Part shown: positions 9,734 through 19,643 of the stretch, one piece after another
How positions within the stretch are numbered: position 1 is the first letter of the stretch
Layout of the letters: every line of letters begins with the position of its first letter
DNA from: Ascochyta rabiei
Lineage: Eukaryota; Ascomycota; Dothideomycetes; Pleosporales; Didymellaceae
Length of the DNA stretch: 64,000 bases
Reading direction: 5' to 3'
Assembly: GCF_004011695.2 (NCBI RefSeq)
Contig: NC_082422.1
Coordinates: forward strand, 124,001-188,000
Made by a program: the position numbers and the translations under genes
Notes under the pieces: model-generated
The model's database searches: none
The model's input: the letters and a program-made list of their open reading frames with translations, nothing else
Told to the model about the DNA's origin: nothing

Positions 9734-11807
9734 ATGGAGAAGATCACGGATAAGATCCACGCCCTGCCCGATGGCGCCAACTACTTCTCGCTCGAGTTCT
9801 TCCCGCCCAAGACGGCCATGGTACGCCCCACCACGCGCCTGCACCCAGAACGGGGCATGGGCAGGCTGCGCGATATGTGCGATATGCGCGATATGCGCGA
9901 CAGCTGCGGTAGGCTTGCTAACACGGAGCCAGGGGTTTGCCAACCTCCAGACCCGTCTCGAGCGCATGTCTCAGGCCCTGCGCCCGCTCTTCGTCACTGT
10001 GACCTGGGGCGCCGGCGGCTCCACAGCGACAAAGTCTCTCGAACTCGCCGAAATCTGCCAGCGCCAGTTGGGCCTTACCACTTGTCTGCACCTGACATGT
10101 ACCAACATGGACCGCGCCCTCGTCGACGAGGCCCTCGAACAGGCCAAGGTGCTCGGCATCCGCAACATCCTTGCCCTGCGTGGCGACGCGCCGCGCAGCG
10201 AGGAGTACCGAGACGAGGACAAGACACCGGAGCAGGACTCGAACAGGGACTTCACGTGGGCGATCGACCTGGTCAGGTACATCAGACAACAGTACGGCGA
10301 CTACTTTTGCCTTGGCGTTGCTGCCTACCCCGAAGGACACTCGGACGAGAGCCACCCGGAGCATCAGAACCCGAGCTACGACATACCTCATCTCGTCGAA
10401 AAGACACGGGCTGGCGCAGACTTCATAATGACCCAGCTCTTCTACGACGTGCACAAGTACGACAAGTTCGAGACGTTGTTGAGGGAGCATGAGAGTGGCG
10501 CATTCAAGACGATACCGATCATCCCAGGCTTGATGCCTATCCAGAGCTATTCCATCTTGAGGCGGACGACCAAGTTGAGTCATGCAAATCTGCCGGCGGA
10601 TCTTTTGGCCAGGCTGGATGCAGTCAAGGCCGATGATGAGCTCGTGAAGAGAGTCGGCGTCAAGATCCTGGCCGAGATGGTCGAGCACATTCGATCGCGA
10701 CCTGACGTCGTCAGGAGAGGGTTCCATTTCTACACCCTGAACCTGGAGAAAGCGGTATCACATATCCTGGAAGACACAAACCTCATTGGCCAAATACCGA
10801 CCGAGGATGACGGAGACGTGATCGAAACAACACCGGCCATCAATCTGGAGCCACCGAGTGGCATTCCTTCGAACAGGCAGAGACGCCGTCTCTCGTCCAT
10901 CAACTCGAGCCCACACAACAGAGTGATAAGGGAGCGCCTATCAGCCTCGAGATCAAATCAGTCTTTCGAAACCTCCGACACAGAAGCTGGCCAGCCGCGA
11001 GGGCCCGTCAACACACGAGCCAACACCCTCGCCATCTCTGAAGGTGAAGGCTCGCTCGGCCGCGAAGCAACATGGGACGATTTCCCCAATGGTCGCTGGG
11101 GTGACGCACGCTCGCCCGCCTTTGGTGAAATTGACGGCTACGGTCCCACTCTACACGTCTCCAACACCTCAGCGCTCAAGCTCTGGGGCCATCCCGTCAC
11201 CCAGAATGACATCTCCGCCCTGTTCAAACGCCACGTTGAAGGCACCCTCGAAGCCCTCCCCTGGAGCGAGCAGACACTGTCCGAGGAAACCAGTACGATT
11301 GCTCCACAGCTTCTAGCCCTCAACGCGAAGGGCTGGTGGACCGTCGCATCACAGCCCGCTGTCAACGGTGTTCGCTCCACAGACCCTGTCTTTGGCTGGG
11401 GACCGAAGAACGGCTACGTTTTCCAGAAGCCCTTTGTTGAGTTCTTCATCCCCTCCGCCGCCTTCAGTGAACTTAAGCCTCGCCTCGACGCCCACGAGCA
11501 AATCACTTATTTTGCTGGTAACGCAGCGGGAGACTTCGAAGCCAGCCAGGAAGATGGCGTGAACCCTGTGACATGGGGCACGTTTGCTGGTAAGGAGATT
11601 GTCACGCCAACAATCATCGAGGCAGTCAGTTTCAAGAGCTGGAGGGACGAGGCCTTCAGCATCTGGAAGGAGTGGCAGAGGATCTACCCGACCAAGAGCG
11701 CCACCGGGAAGTTGCTGCGGGAGACGAGGAACGACGTGTGGCTGGTCAATGTCATCTGGGGTGACTTTGTCGAAGGAGACGGACTGTGGGAGTTTTTGAG
11801 CGCTTGA
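9734..11807 (+). CDS. Methylenetetrahydrofolate reductase
   Basis: Reduces 5,10-methylene-THF to 5-methyl-THF for methionine synthesis in the cytosol. Exons are 9734-9820 and 9933-11807, giving 653 aa, normal for eukaryotic MTHFR. The start gives MEKITDKIHALPDG and the catalytic TIM-barrel motif FSLEFFPPKTAMG, interrupted by the intron after Met29. Further catalytic-domain landmarks are FVTVTWGAGGST, HLTCTNMD, NILALRGDAPR, FIMTQLFYD and IIPGLMPIQSY. A Ser/Arg-rich linker (about residues 375-465) precedes the C-terminal regulatory domain (WDDFPNGRWGDARSPAFG, LKLWGHPVTQNDI, GWWTVASQPAVNG). The 112-bp intron contains a short GCGATATGY repeat. It is convergent with the small secreted protein gene downstream. 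Fungi usually have two MTHFR paralogues (Met12 and Met13 types); I do not assign which this is. Confidence 0.95.
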
Positions 11808-11992
11808 GCGAAAAGATGCCTTGTATCAGTAGAAGCAGATGGTGGCACGAGAGAAGGGGTCTTGTATCGATATGGTACATGGCATTGTTCAACAACGCGC
11901 TCGATATCTGGTTGCTCTGCTGTCTATGTACTTGGGTGATAGCGTTCCCAGCTGACTTCCGCGTAGATGTTCAATCTTGACGTGGAGTAGCT

Positions 11993-12846
11993 CTACCAGC
12001 TGGCGGCAATCGGCTGGACATCATTTGTGAACGACCATACGCCCTGAGCGTTGACAGCATGGACAATGCACTTTCGCTGCACATCCTGCCTGCGCGTGGT
12101 GGTGGCGACCATCGTCGATGTTCCCTGGTCTCGTCAGCATCTGATATCCTCTTGCGAGGAACGGAACCGTTCCGACTCACTTGTACACGTGCACCTCGCA
12201 CATTGGTGTATGCATCACCGACCTCATCTGTCCCCGTGGGGTATTGGACAATAACAGAGTACGCAGCAGCGCCCGCGACAGCCGACCAGCCGACCTGGAA
12301 GTCTCCGGCTGTATTCGCTCTCCGCAGCGTCACGCCAGAGACCTTGGCTGGGCGAGAGACACCTCCCACGGTGCGGATCTGGCCAGTAGTGTACCGGTAG
12401 TCTGCAGGGGAACACGCACTGTTCGCCGAGGTCGTGTAGAACCGCCAGCTCACAGGCGCCTGTCCGCTTTTGCACACATTCGTGAACTCATGCACAGCAG
12501 TGAACGCCGAGCTGCCGGGCAGCCTCGTGAGGAAGTTGTTGCCGAGGTATGGGTAGAAGGTGTCGCTCACGCCGAAGTTGTTGAAGTCGCGGAACGGTTT
12601 GTGCTCAGCGCGACTGCCGTCGGCATAAGTGGCTTCGAAGGCCCATTGGATTGCGACGTAGCGGTCCTTGGTGAAGGAAAGCTGGGCTGTACACCCGCCG
12701 AGATCGAAGGCTTTGAAGTCCGCTGGAGCAGCGCGTGTGTCGCAGCTGTAGCGCCAGGCGGTGGACTGGCGCTTCGAGATCTCCAGCGGTGATGCTGCAG
12801 CGCTGCTTGCGAAGGCGAGAGAAGAGAGAAGAGAAAGGAGCTTCAT
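11993..12846 (-). CDS. Small secreted protein of unknown function, possible fibronectin III-like C-terminus
   Basis: Exons (minus) are 12846-12181 and 12124-11993 (intron 12180-12125, GTGAGT...ACCAG), giving 265 aa. MKLLSLLSSLAFASSAAASP is a typical signal peptide, followed by a Kex2-type Lys-Arg (SKRQ) pro-site. The mature part has Cys in YSCDTR, GGCTAQL, TNVCKSG and SACSPADY, consistent with disulfides. The C-terminal third (ARDLG-type strand pattern, GWSAVAGAAAYSVIVQY, then after the intron CIVHAVNAQGVWSFTNDV) resembles a fibronectin type III beta-sandwich. Unspliced, the frame ends in an Arg-rich tail; splicing restores the last beta strand and a TAG stop. I do not recognise a named family; role could be cell-wall or extracellular. 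Confidence 0.8.
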
Positions 12847-14044
12847 GATGCTAGGGTACGGATCAAGGGACAGTGGTGAAGTCGACCAGCGAGCGCTTGA
12901 GCTGCGATTTATACCTGCCCTCCCTGGCCCACGTGGTGGACCTGTGGTACAGAAACCTACTACAGTCGATTCTGAGGCTATTCGAACTCTACAGTTACAC
13001 AGCATCCGTATTTCACTCGGCCAAGACCATCCCAGTCGAATCATGCCTGAGTGACAAGACCTCCCAAGACGGTTATGCAGATCACTCTGGGCGAGTTCAG
13101 GTCTAGCGCGGCTTCGGTGTCGGCCCGTTGCGTCATTCCGGCAGAGATCCTCCCGAAGTCTGTCTTGGAAGACGACAATCATCGTCCGAACTTGCAAATA
13201 TTGCTAGATGCAAACACCGGACCAGCAGATTTTCCGACCCGGTGCTTGGATGGACATCTGGTGGCTATGCTGTCGCTTTGCACTGTCGAAAGGTTAGCCA
13301 GCTGGAGGTGTGCCTGCCAGCACTCCAAGGACGATGTTGTATCTGGGTTCTAGGCGCACACAACACCGTGTCGTTTGTCTTCCTGCAGCAGCCTCATCTC
13401 TGGCCTATGCACCATTTGAGCTGCCTGCGCACACGAGGTTGCGGACCTACGAAGGATGAGCTAGGGGCTTCACATGTGCACGCAGCGCCTAACACGATCA
13501 GCCAACAGGGTGTGGACACAATGTCGACATAATAACGAGTGAACCGAGAATATTGCTTCGAATATGGTCTTGTTGTGTTGTGCAGCTGAACAGCCGGTTT
13601 GTGCCAGGCAAGATTCGGATGCGGAGAAGCCAAGCATGGCAATGTGGGGCGAGCAGCGCGGGAGATCGGCCGGGGAGGGTGTGTTAGTGCAATTACCCTG
13701 ACGAGATCTTGCCAACGCGTGAATGCACATTTTTCCTATTACGATGTTCAATGGATTGAAATGTTGACATCGAAGTTGTTTCAAAAAAGAAGGCAAGGCA
13801 TAGTACGACGTCCTGTTGATGAGTGCGGCACTGTCACTTGCACCGTCTCCAACACACGTTTTCATCTTTCATCAGCCACAATGACGTAGCAGATTCCTCT
13901 CTTCCTTGAATCTCAGCAGCTTTTTGGCATCATCTTCTCCTCCCTCCGTCTCACTCCGTCATCGACCTTTATCGTTGCCCATCACATATATCGCCTTCAG
14001 AGTGTTTCACTGTCAATCCCAATCAGCCTTCAATCACAATCACA
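12847..14044. other. Intergenic region, no supported gene
   Basis: About 1.2 kb between divergent genes. Scattered ORFs up to 134 codons exist on both strands but are mutually overlapping and lack recognisable domains. The last ~150 bp before the cyclophilin start are pyrimidine-rich (CTCCCTCCGTCTCACTCC type), as usual for fungal core promoters. Confidence 0.6.
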
Positions 14045-14726
14045 ATGGACAAGCTCAAGAAAATCTTCAAGCACGACTCATCCAGCTCGCACTCTGAGCC
14101 GGCAGCTGCCTCTCAGACGCAAGACAGGACAGCGCCCACGACCACGACGTCTGCTCAAGCTCCTCAGAGCAACACTTCCGCGGGCGTCTCATCCAAGAAG
14201 GCATCGGGAGTTCTTATGACGACAAACTATGGCGACATCACCATTGCTCTGTACAGTGATAAGACGCCCAAGGTATGTGCTATGACTGGTACGGTGATGA
14301 GCTCTCCTGACGTCACACTTCCAGACATGCCAGAACTTTGCAGGCCTCGCCGACGCTGGCAAGTACGACGGTGTCATCTTCCACAGAGTAATCCCCGGTT
14401 TCATGCTCCAGGGCGGCGACCCCACCGGCACCGGTCGTGGCGGAGAGTCGATATGGGGCGGCGAATTCGAAGACGAGTTTGACAATTCTCTTCTCCACAC
14501 GGGCCCTGGCGTTCTGTCCATGGCCAACAGTGGCCCCGGCACCAACGGTAGCCAGTTCTTCGTCACACTTGCCGCCACTCCTCATTTGAACGGCAAGCAT
14601 ACCGTCTTTGGTCAGGTGGTTGACGGGCTGGATGTTGTCGAGAAGATTGGAAATGTGAAGACTGATGCTGGCGACAGGCCACTTGAGCAAGTCGTCATTA
14701 TCAAGGCTCAGTCCATTGCTGCTTGA
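14045..14726 (+). CDS. Peptidyl-prolyl cis-trans isomerase, cyclophilin PPIL1-like
   Basis: Proline isomerase; PPIL1-type cyclophilins act in the spliceosome. Exons are 14045-14272 and 14325-14726, giving 209 aa. A 55-60 residue Ser/Thr/Gln-rich N-terminal extension precedes the cyclophilin domain, which starts at [19 protein letters not shown]. Landmarks are [14 protein letters not shown] (catalytic Arg), [17 protein letters not shown], the Cyp signature [17 protein letters not shown] and [11 protein letters not shown]. The residue that is Trp121 in human cyclophilin A is His here (TPHLNGKH), as in many divergent cyclophilins with weak cyclosporin binding. GTGRGG-SI-G-EFEDE is the PPIL1-group pattern, but PPIL1 normally has no long N-terminal extension, so this could be a fungal variant. 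Splicing restores [17 protein letters not shown]. Confidence 0.9.
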
Positions 14727-15120
14727 TGGTTCCGATGGAAAATATTTAATGAAGAATTCCCTTTCATATCTATCGTCGGTTCTGTCAGAACAGCTCCGTT
14801 CTTCCGGGGCTGGTGCAATTCTGAGCCGAGTTGTGTTTCGTATGAGTTGCTCATCAATCACTGACATTTGCAACAACCCGCTTGGCGGTGCAGATATGTG
14901 TTTTCCCGCGAGGTGGCGCAGACGGGAATCTCCGTTTTGTAGGCTAATGCACTGATAGACGAGTAGAGCTTGAACTCGAGCGATGCGTCTAAGAGCGCTA
15001 GGAAAATGTGCTTGTGTGTCGGTGCTGCAAGATGCTGAGCTCGATGGCGGGATCCCTTGGCTGACAGGATTTGTCGCTTTTTCTTCAATGATCTGGAAGA
15101 TCATGTGTTGATTCGAATCC
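14727..15120. other. Short intergenic region, nothing recognised
   Basis: Lies between the cyclophilin stop and the first recognisable trace of the broken dehydrogenase. I looked here for the missing TGxxxGIG cofactor motif of that dehydrogenase and found none. Confidence 0.5.
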
Positions 15121-16000
15121 GTCATCATAGGTCGTCGCGGTGAAGTACTTGAGACGGCCCGCTATCGACTCGAGGATGAATTTCGAAGATGTTGACACGC
15201 TTTGGGAGGAACTTGCCAACCGGGATACCGTGGTTGGCGTGTATGTTGCCAATGTCCCGAAGTCTACAGAGGTGAAGCCACTGTTGGAAGTTGGTTCGAG
15301 CGAATTGTGGTCCCAGATTGTGGTGAACTTGAGGTCTCCTTTATACTTCACGGAAAAGCTCCATGCCCAGGCGGGGTAACAAAGAGACGGTAAGTCATTT
15401 TCACCATCTATGAAAAAACAGTACGACGCGACGGACGGGTTTCCTAGTGCAGTTTGTTCTGCATATCTCTACAGCATCCATCCATATCACATCTCATCCT
15501 GAGGTGGTATCTTGCTCTTCGTATACTCTTTCAAAGCTCTCCGGCGCTTTGCTTTTCCAACTCCTGGCCCAGGATCATCCACACGAGAAGATGCAGATCA
15601 TCAGTCTCCATCTTGGGTTGATCTACAACGAGTACTGGAAACAACTGGGCATTGATGAAAAGGATCTTGACTCCGGTACTTTTTTAACCTATCCTTCTTA
15701 ATTGCTCATTCTCATGCATGAGAACCAGACGAGTTGACCGGCGCCTGTGCGGTCTGGGCCGCCACCAAAGAAGCCGCATTTCTGCACGGTCGCTTCATTT
15801 GGTGTTCTCGGGACTTTAGTGAATTGGCGAGTGGTGCTGTCCGAGAGCGTCTTGATAAGGACTTCTGCTATCTCCGAGCGTCGATTGTAGGCCTTGAAGA
15901 GGGTTTAGTGCGTGGAGAGCAAAGAAAGACTGACTGTTTGAAGTCATCTACAAGCCCTCTCCTCCAGAAATGTAGAGCCTCTGATTACACGTGTACATGA
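15121..16000 (+). pseudogene. Short-chain dehydrogenase/reductase remnant, N-terminus lost and frame broken
   Basis: Decayed copy of a fungal SDR. A first trace (VIIGRRGEVLETAR, from 15121) resembles the cofactor-binding strand after the Rossmann motif, then the frame stops at TGA. The frame +1 resumes with NFEDVDTLWEELANRD, overlapping the trace, which implies a deletion. It continues VVNLRSPLYFTEKLHAQAG, then an in-frame TAA at about 15377. After a plausible intron (ending at TAG 15447) come SSYTLSKLSGALLFQLLAQ (the YxxxK catalytic pair) and QIISLHLGLIYNEYW, where the conserved HPG is HLG. A normal intron 15676-15728 leads to DELTGACAVWAATKEAAFLHG. The TGxxxGIG motif is absent, and the ending runs about 20 residues past the usual SDR end. 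Two breaks plus the missing N-terminus argue for a pseudogene. Confidence 0.7.
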
Positions 16001-16126
16001 TCAGCGAATTGATTCTGCGTGGCAAGAGAGCTTTGTCTGTACGCTAAACTCTTAGGTAAATATTGCACTATTAGCAGAAAGCTGGTATCGCCAGTTTGAG
16101 TCATACTGCTCTTGTACTGTTCCATT

Positions 16127-17161
16127 CTAGACATGGTCTTGGTGATGGATGTTGTCATGCCCAAACTCCGTTCCATCTTGTGCTTCAGGCGGTACGACCT
16201 TGACTCTGGTCTTGCCTCCTGAGCCATTATTTCTGCTCTTACCACCATCCCATTTTCCGTTCCATCCCTTCATTACACTCCTATCGACCTCACTCTTATC
16301 CATCCACTCCCTAAAAACGTCCTGCTTGATGCACATTCTCTGAACCCCGAAATCCGGTTCTGGCATAGCCTGACCTTCAACCCACTCCCACAACACCATA
16401 CCTAGACTCGGCTGGCACGTTAGTGCATCGAGAAGCACACCAATGCAACGCGACCGGTGAGCTGCTTGCATTTGCGTCAACGGCGAGGAGTCATTGTAGT
16501 AATGGGAAGAGAACGCGAATTCGCGAACTTCGTTCAAGCAATGAATGAGATGCTGACCGTCATTTACAGCAAAGAACCCGTCTTCACCATAGCCTGTGGT
16601 GTGTTAGTCTGTGTTCGTATTGACGTGATCAAATGCACAGAAACCAAGGATCAAGAGCGCGCACCGAAATCGAGAGGTACTTGGACAGCATATTCAGGGT
16701 CTTTTCCCATACGGATCACATCCGCCCGTGAGATGACGAGAATGGGTGTGTCTGCTATTTTCTCCCACGCAGCATCTACGGCGGGTGACGGATTGTCTTT
16801 GTAGATGCTGTATGGCACATTGTATAGGCTGGCATTTGGGGTGCGAGTGTGAAACGCTAAGTCGTAAGCATCTAGGAGGGGCGCTGTCGATATACGTCAA
16901 CCCTTTTCATAATCGCAGTGTGAGATATGAGCGCTCACTGTAGCTATTGACCTGCTTTAGTAGCCGATTTGGTGACGTTGGTCGGTATGAACTCCAGAGC
17001 ATAGCGGAAAGAAATATACCGTTGAAAGTGAAAAATGCGAGGTTGAAGTGCATGAAATTGCTTGTGTGTCGAAAACATGGTTTTGGTTCTTGGTAGTCGT
17101 GTTCGCAATCATCGGGATCTCTGGTCGTCACCTTTTTGTAGACTCTCTCTGCCCATCTCAT
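16127..17161 (-). CDS. UstYa-family oxidase-like protein (DUF3328)
   Basis: UstYa-family proteins are membrane-anchored, probably copper-dependent oxidases; several cyclise or modify peptide backbones in fungal RiPP pathways (ustiloxin, phomopsin, asperipin, victorin). Exons (minus) are 17161-16939, 16871-16665 and 16593-16127, giving 298 aa. A cytosolic N-terminus with a Lys/Arg/Asp-rich start is followed by a single transmembrane segment (FNLAFFTFNGIFLSAMLW). The lumenal domain has PSPAVDAAWEKI, VISRADVIRMGKDPE and GYGEDGFFAVNDGQHLIHC. The first HxxHC copper-type motif is intact (residues 158-162); the second reads HRSRC (189-193), with Arg in place of the second His. The WEWVEGQAMPEPDF segment matches the family C-terminus. 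The exon joins restore each block in frame. A 40-residue basic tail is unusual. It is divergent from the repeat-containing secreted precursor at 18034, about 870 bp away. Confidence 0.85.
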
Positions 17162-18033
17162 TGTGATATTATGTTAATCTTACTGTGAACTAACTGTTCA
17201 GCTGACCGTGCTTTCGTAGCGAAGCAGTCTAATTATCGAGCCAGGTACAAATGCGAGTTTCGCACTATTAGATAACGTGATGGATAGCCTTAGTCGCGTC
17301 ATGACCGGGTACATTTGGTGACTTTGAGAAGCTACTATCACCTGCCTGATTGGTCCATATAAGGCCACCAACTACTTTGACCTGCCGAAGATACGACATG
17401 CAGTCCGTCCACTGAGAGTACAGATGGAGTTTAATAGCTTGTGTTAATGGAGGTAAGCCGAAAGCCAGTGTTTCTATTGCGTCTGTAGGATCATGGCCAA
17501 GCACGCACATGCCTAGCCGCCTGCGAAGGATTGATCAAGCAGACTTACTCCAGGAGGAAAATGCTTGATCGGCAGAGTTGAGTAATGGTACCGGCTGAAG
17601 ATCCTCATTAGGTAGTTTGAATGCTTGCCGTGCTTGTGATAAGGATCTTGGGCACCGTTCGGATTGCTTGATGCTGTCGTTCCGCGCCACAGGATTCTAG
17701 GCGTCCTTGAGCATAAACGAGTTTGCATGGATTCCTGAGTGGCCTGATGCAGGTGACCAGATCTTTTCAGGAAGTCGAGAGAATAGATTGGTGTTAGGCA
17801 TCGATACCATGGTCGTCATCGGCTGGCAGTCTACCTATTGGAGCAGTCTCTATGGTCCATACGAATGTTGGATGATGCCTTAGCGCTTCTTTTGTTGGCA
17901 AGAGAAGACACCGAGACTTCAAACATACCGTCCCAGGAAACTTAAGTATGCTCTTGTGCCAGCGCAGCTCTTCACCAACTCTCCATCCAAGTCTCACAAC
18001 CAACTCCTGAGTCCATACATTCTATCTCGCACA
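17162..18033. other. Shared promoter region of the UstYa and precursor genes
   Basis: 872 bp between the two divergent start codons. Two minus-strand open segments (17728-17513 and 17510-17268) could be spliced pieces of a gene; a GTAAGT donor lies near 17549 and AG sites near 17521 and 17513. The translation (for example AIETLAFGLPPLTQAIKLHL) matches no family I recognise, so no gene is called. Confidence 0.45.
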
Positions 18034-18414
18034 ATGAAGCTCTCCTTCGTCGTTATGTCCGTGCTCGGTGCGGGTGTCTTAGCAGCCCCGGTCGCTGAAG
18101 GTAAAGAACAATCAGACGTCCGTAAAATCGCTTCCTGGACTGACAAAAAGGCTAAAGTCAGCAATGCCAACGTTGCTGCTAGAGACTCAACCACCGTGCC
18201 CAAGGAGGGTTACCGTCGTGCAGAGGGCGAGGCGCTCGGTTTCATTATTCCCAAGAGGAAGGCTGTCGCTGGGGACTCAACCACCGTGCCCAAGGAGGGT
18301 TACCGCCGTGCAGAGGGCGAGGCGCTCGGTTTCATCATCCCTAAGAGAGAGCCTGCCACTGAGGCCGAGGTCAAAAGGTCTGACTGTGGGCCCAACCCGC
18401 ACGCCAATTGCTGA
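18034..18414 (+). CDS. Secreted Kex2-processed repeat precursor, candidate RiPP precursor peptide
   Basis: Intronless, 126 aa. Residues 1-18 (MKLSFVVMSVLGAGVLAA) form a signal peptide. After a ~32-residue Lys-rich leader come two identical 25-residue units at 51-75 and 81-105, each starting DSTTVPKEGYRR and ending AEGEALGFIIPKR. The units are separated by KAVAG and followed by EPATEAEVKR and a distinct C-terminal peptide SDCGPNPHANC. Lys-Arg at 74-75, 104-105 and 114-115 and Arg-Arg at 61-62 are Kex2-type sites, so the protein should be cut in the secretory pathway into two copies of AEGEALGFIIP(KR) and a Cys-X7-Cys peptide. This layout (signal peptide, repeats, Kex2 sites, acidic spacers) is that of UstA/PhomA-type RiPP precursors and of Kex2-processed repeat proteins generally. 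LGFIIP is reminiscent of phomopsin-type YVIP cores, with Phe for Tyr. The divergent UstYa gene supports a RiPP role. Alternative: a peptide pheromone or signalling KEP; the pheromone WCxxxGQxC pattern is absent. An upstream in-frame ATG at 17956 would put residues before the signal peptide and is not preferred. Confidence 0.75.
   Translation: MKLSFVVMSVLGAGVLAAPVAEGKEQSDVRKIASWTDKKAKVSNANVAARDSTTVPKEGYRRAEGEALGFIIPKRKAVAGDSTTVPKEGYRRAEGEALGFIIPKREPATEAEVKRSDCGPNPHANC
18184..18348 (+). repeat. Two 75-bp coding repeats, 90-bp period
   Basis: Copies at 18184-18258 and 18274-18348 differ at five third-codon positions only (CGT/CGC, ATT/ATC twice, CCC/CCT, AGG/AGA), so both encode exactly the same 25 residues. 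A 15-bp spacer lies between them. Confidence 0.95.
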
Positions 18415-19643
18415 GAGCCGAGCCTTCAATGCCAGAGCGAACTATATGACGGAAGGTTTACTTTGGACAGAGAAAGTGTTTACTGATTAAACAAGAAATG
18501 ATTCGTAAGCGCTTTTGTCATTCCCTTTACGGGCAATATCATTCCTGCGTTACTTGAGCTGAGCCTCTACGAAAATCTGGGGCGGTGAATGATTTACCTT
18601 TACCCGAGGGTGGTTGTCAAAACAGTCAGCCAAGAGATCAAGGCCCCATTGTGGTGAATGAGTGCACTGTATTGTAGTTTCTGCAAATCATGTTACTGCG
18701 ATTCAACATGCCCGAACGAAAACCAAAGTAGCGATGGCTCTACTATTCATGATACCATGAAGTTTGCGCCGAACAACTTCAAGTCTGGATCATCCACCTG
18801 CTTCTGCAATGTCCCACGATGTTGCTTCGACTTTTCGTACCTGCTTCTTCCAAGTCTTGACTTTCTTGGCTGTTCCTAGACACTTGATGTGCTGCTTTTG
18901 CTTGAATCAAAGAGGCCGGTGCTCCACTCCCAATATCTTGGTATTCTCCCAGCATCGAGCTTACTGTACGCCAACCCTGTCCCACGGAGCTCTTCACAAG
19001 TCTACCTGGCTCTATTGGGTTCTAGCAGTCATTGTTACATATTGTCGTGTTGGATCCCTAGTACCTATCGTCTATCTGCCATTCCTCGGTCCTAGTGATT
19101 GTGCTAAGTACTCATTATCGGACTGGTAGTTCTATCGTATAGAAAGAGTAATCATGATCTATGATCTAGCTAGCGTTCTTCTGTTTTCGCTCTAGTGCGA
19201 CTGTGACGTGAAGCGCTGCTTATCTGTACAAGACTTGAGGGTTGATGCCGCTGGTCTATAGCTCTTTCGGCCATCTTACAGTTCACGCTCGACTATCGCA
19301 CAGCTTCGATCGTGCGTAAACAATCATCATCTCAAGGGTATGAAGGTGACAAAACTGGGTTGTTGAGCACGATAAGGGAGACAAATAGGAGACGGTGACC
19401 GTTTTGGTTTAGTGATTCGCAGATTTCATTTCACAAGCAACTTTGTCCTTTGGGATACATTTTTTTGTATATGCAATCTTTATTAGATGCCTCGTGCACA
19501 GCTGGCAGCTTAACGAGTATAGACATCGAGAGACGTGTAAGTGATCACGCTGAACAGCGTGAGTACGGGTATTGGCCAAGCCTGACTGGACGAAAAATCT
19601 AATCGGATTGCCAATGACAATTGAACACAGATCAAGTCACTCC
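18415..19643. other. Intergenic region downstream of precursor and PTR2
   Basis: 1.2 kb between two convergent genes. ORFs of 121 codons or fewer are present on the plus strand (18764-19129) but have no signal or domain I recognise. No tyrosinase, P450 or methyltransferase, which would be expected in a full ustiloxin-type cluster, is found here. Confidence 0.55.

Noticed and set aside
13128..13865. ORFs of 131-134 codons on both strands in the cyclophilin upstream region
   Set aside because: They overlap on opposite strands, contain no domain or signal peptide and have no splice support.
17956..18033. Upstream in-frame ATG of the repeat precursor
   Set aside because: It would place 26 residues before the signal peptide; the ATG at 18034 starts directly with a good signal peptide.
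18034..18414. Precursor as an alpha-type mating pheromone gene
   Set aside because: Lys-Arg sites fit, but the Trp-Cys...Gly-Gln-x-Cys pattern is absent and the repeated peptide has no Cys; kept only as an alternative.
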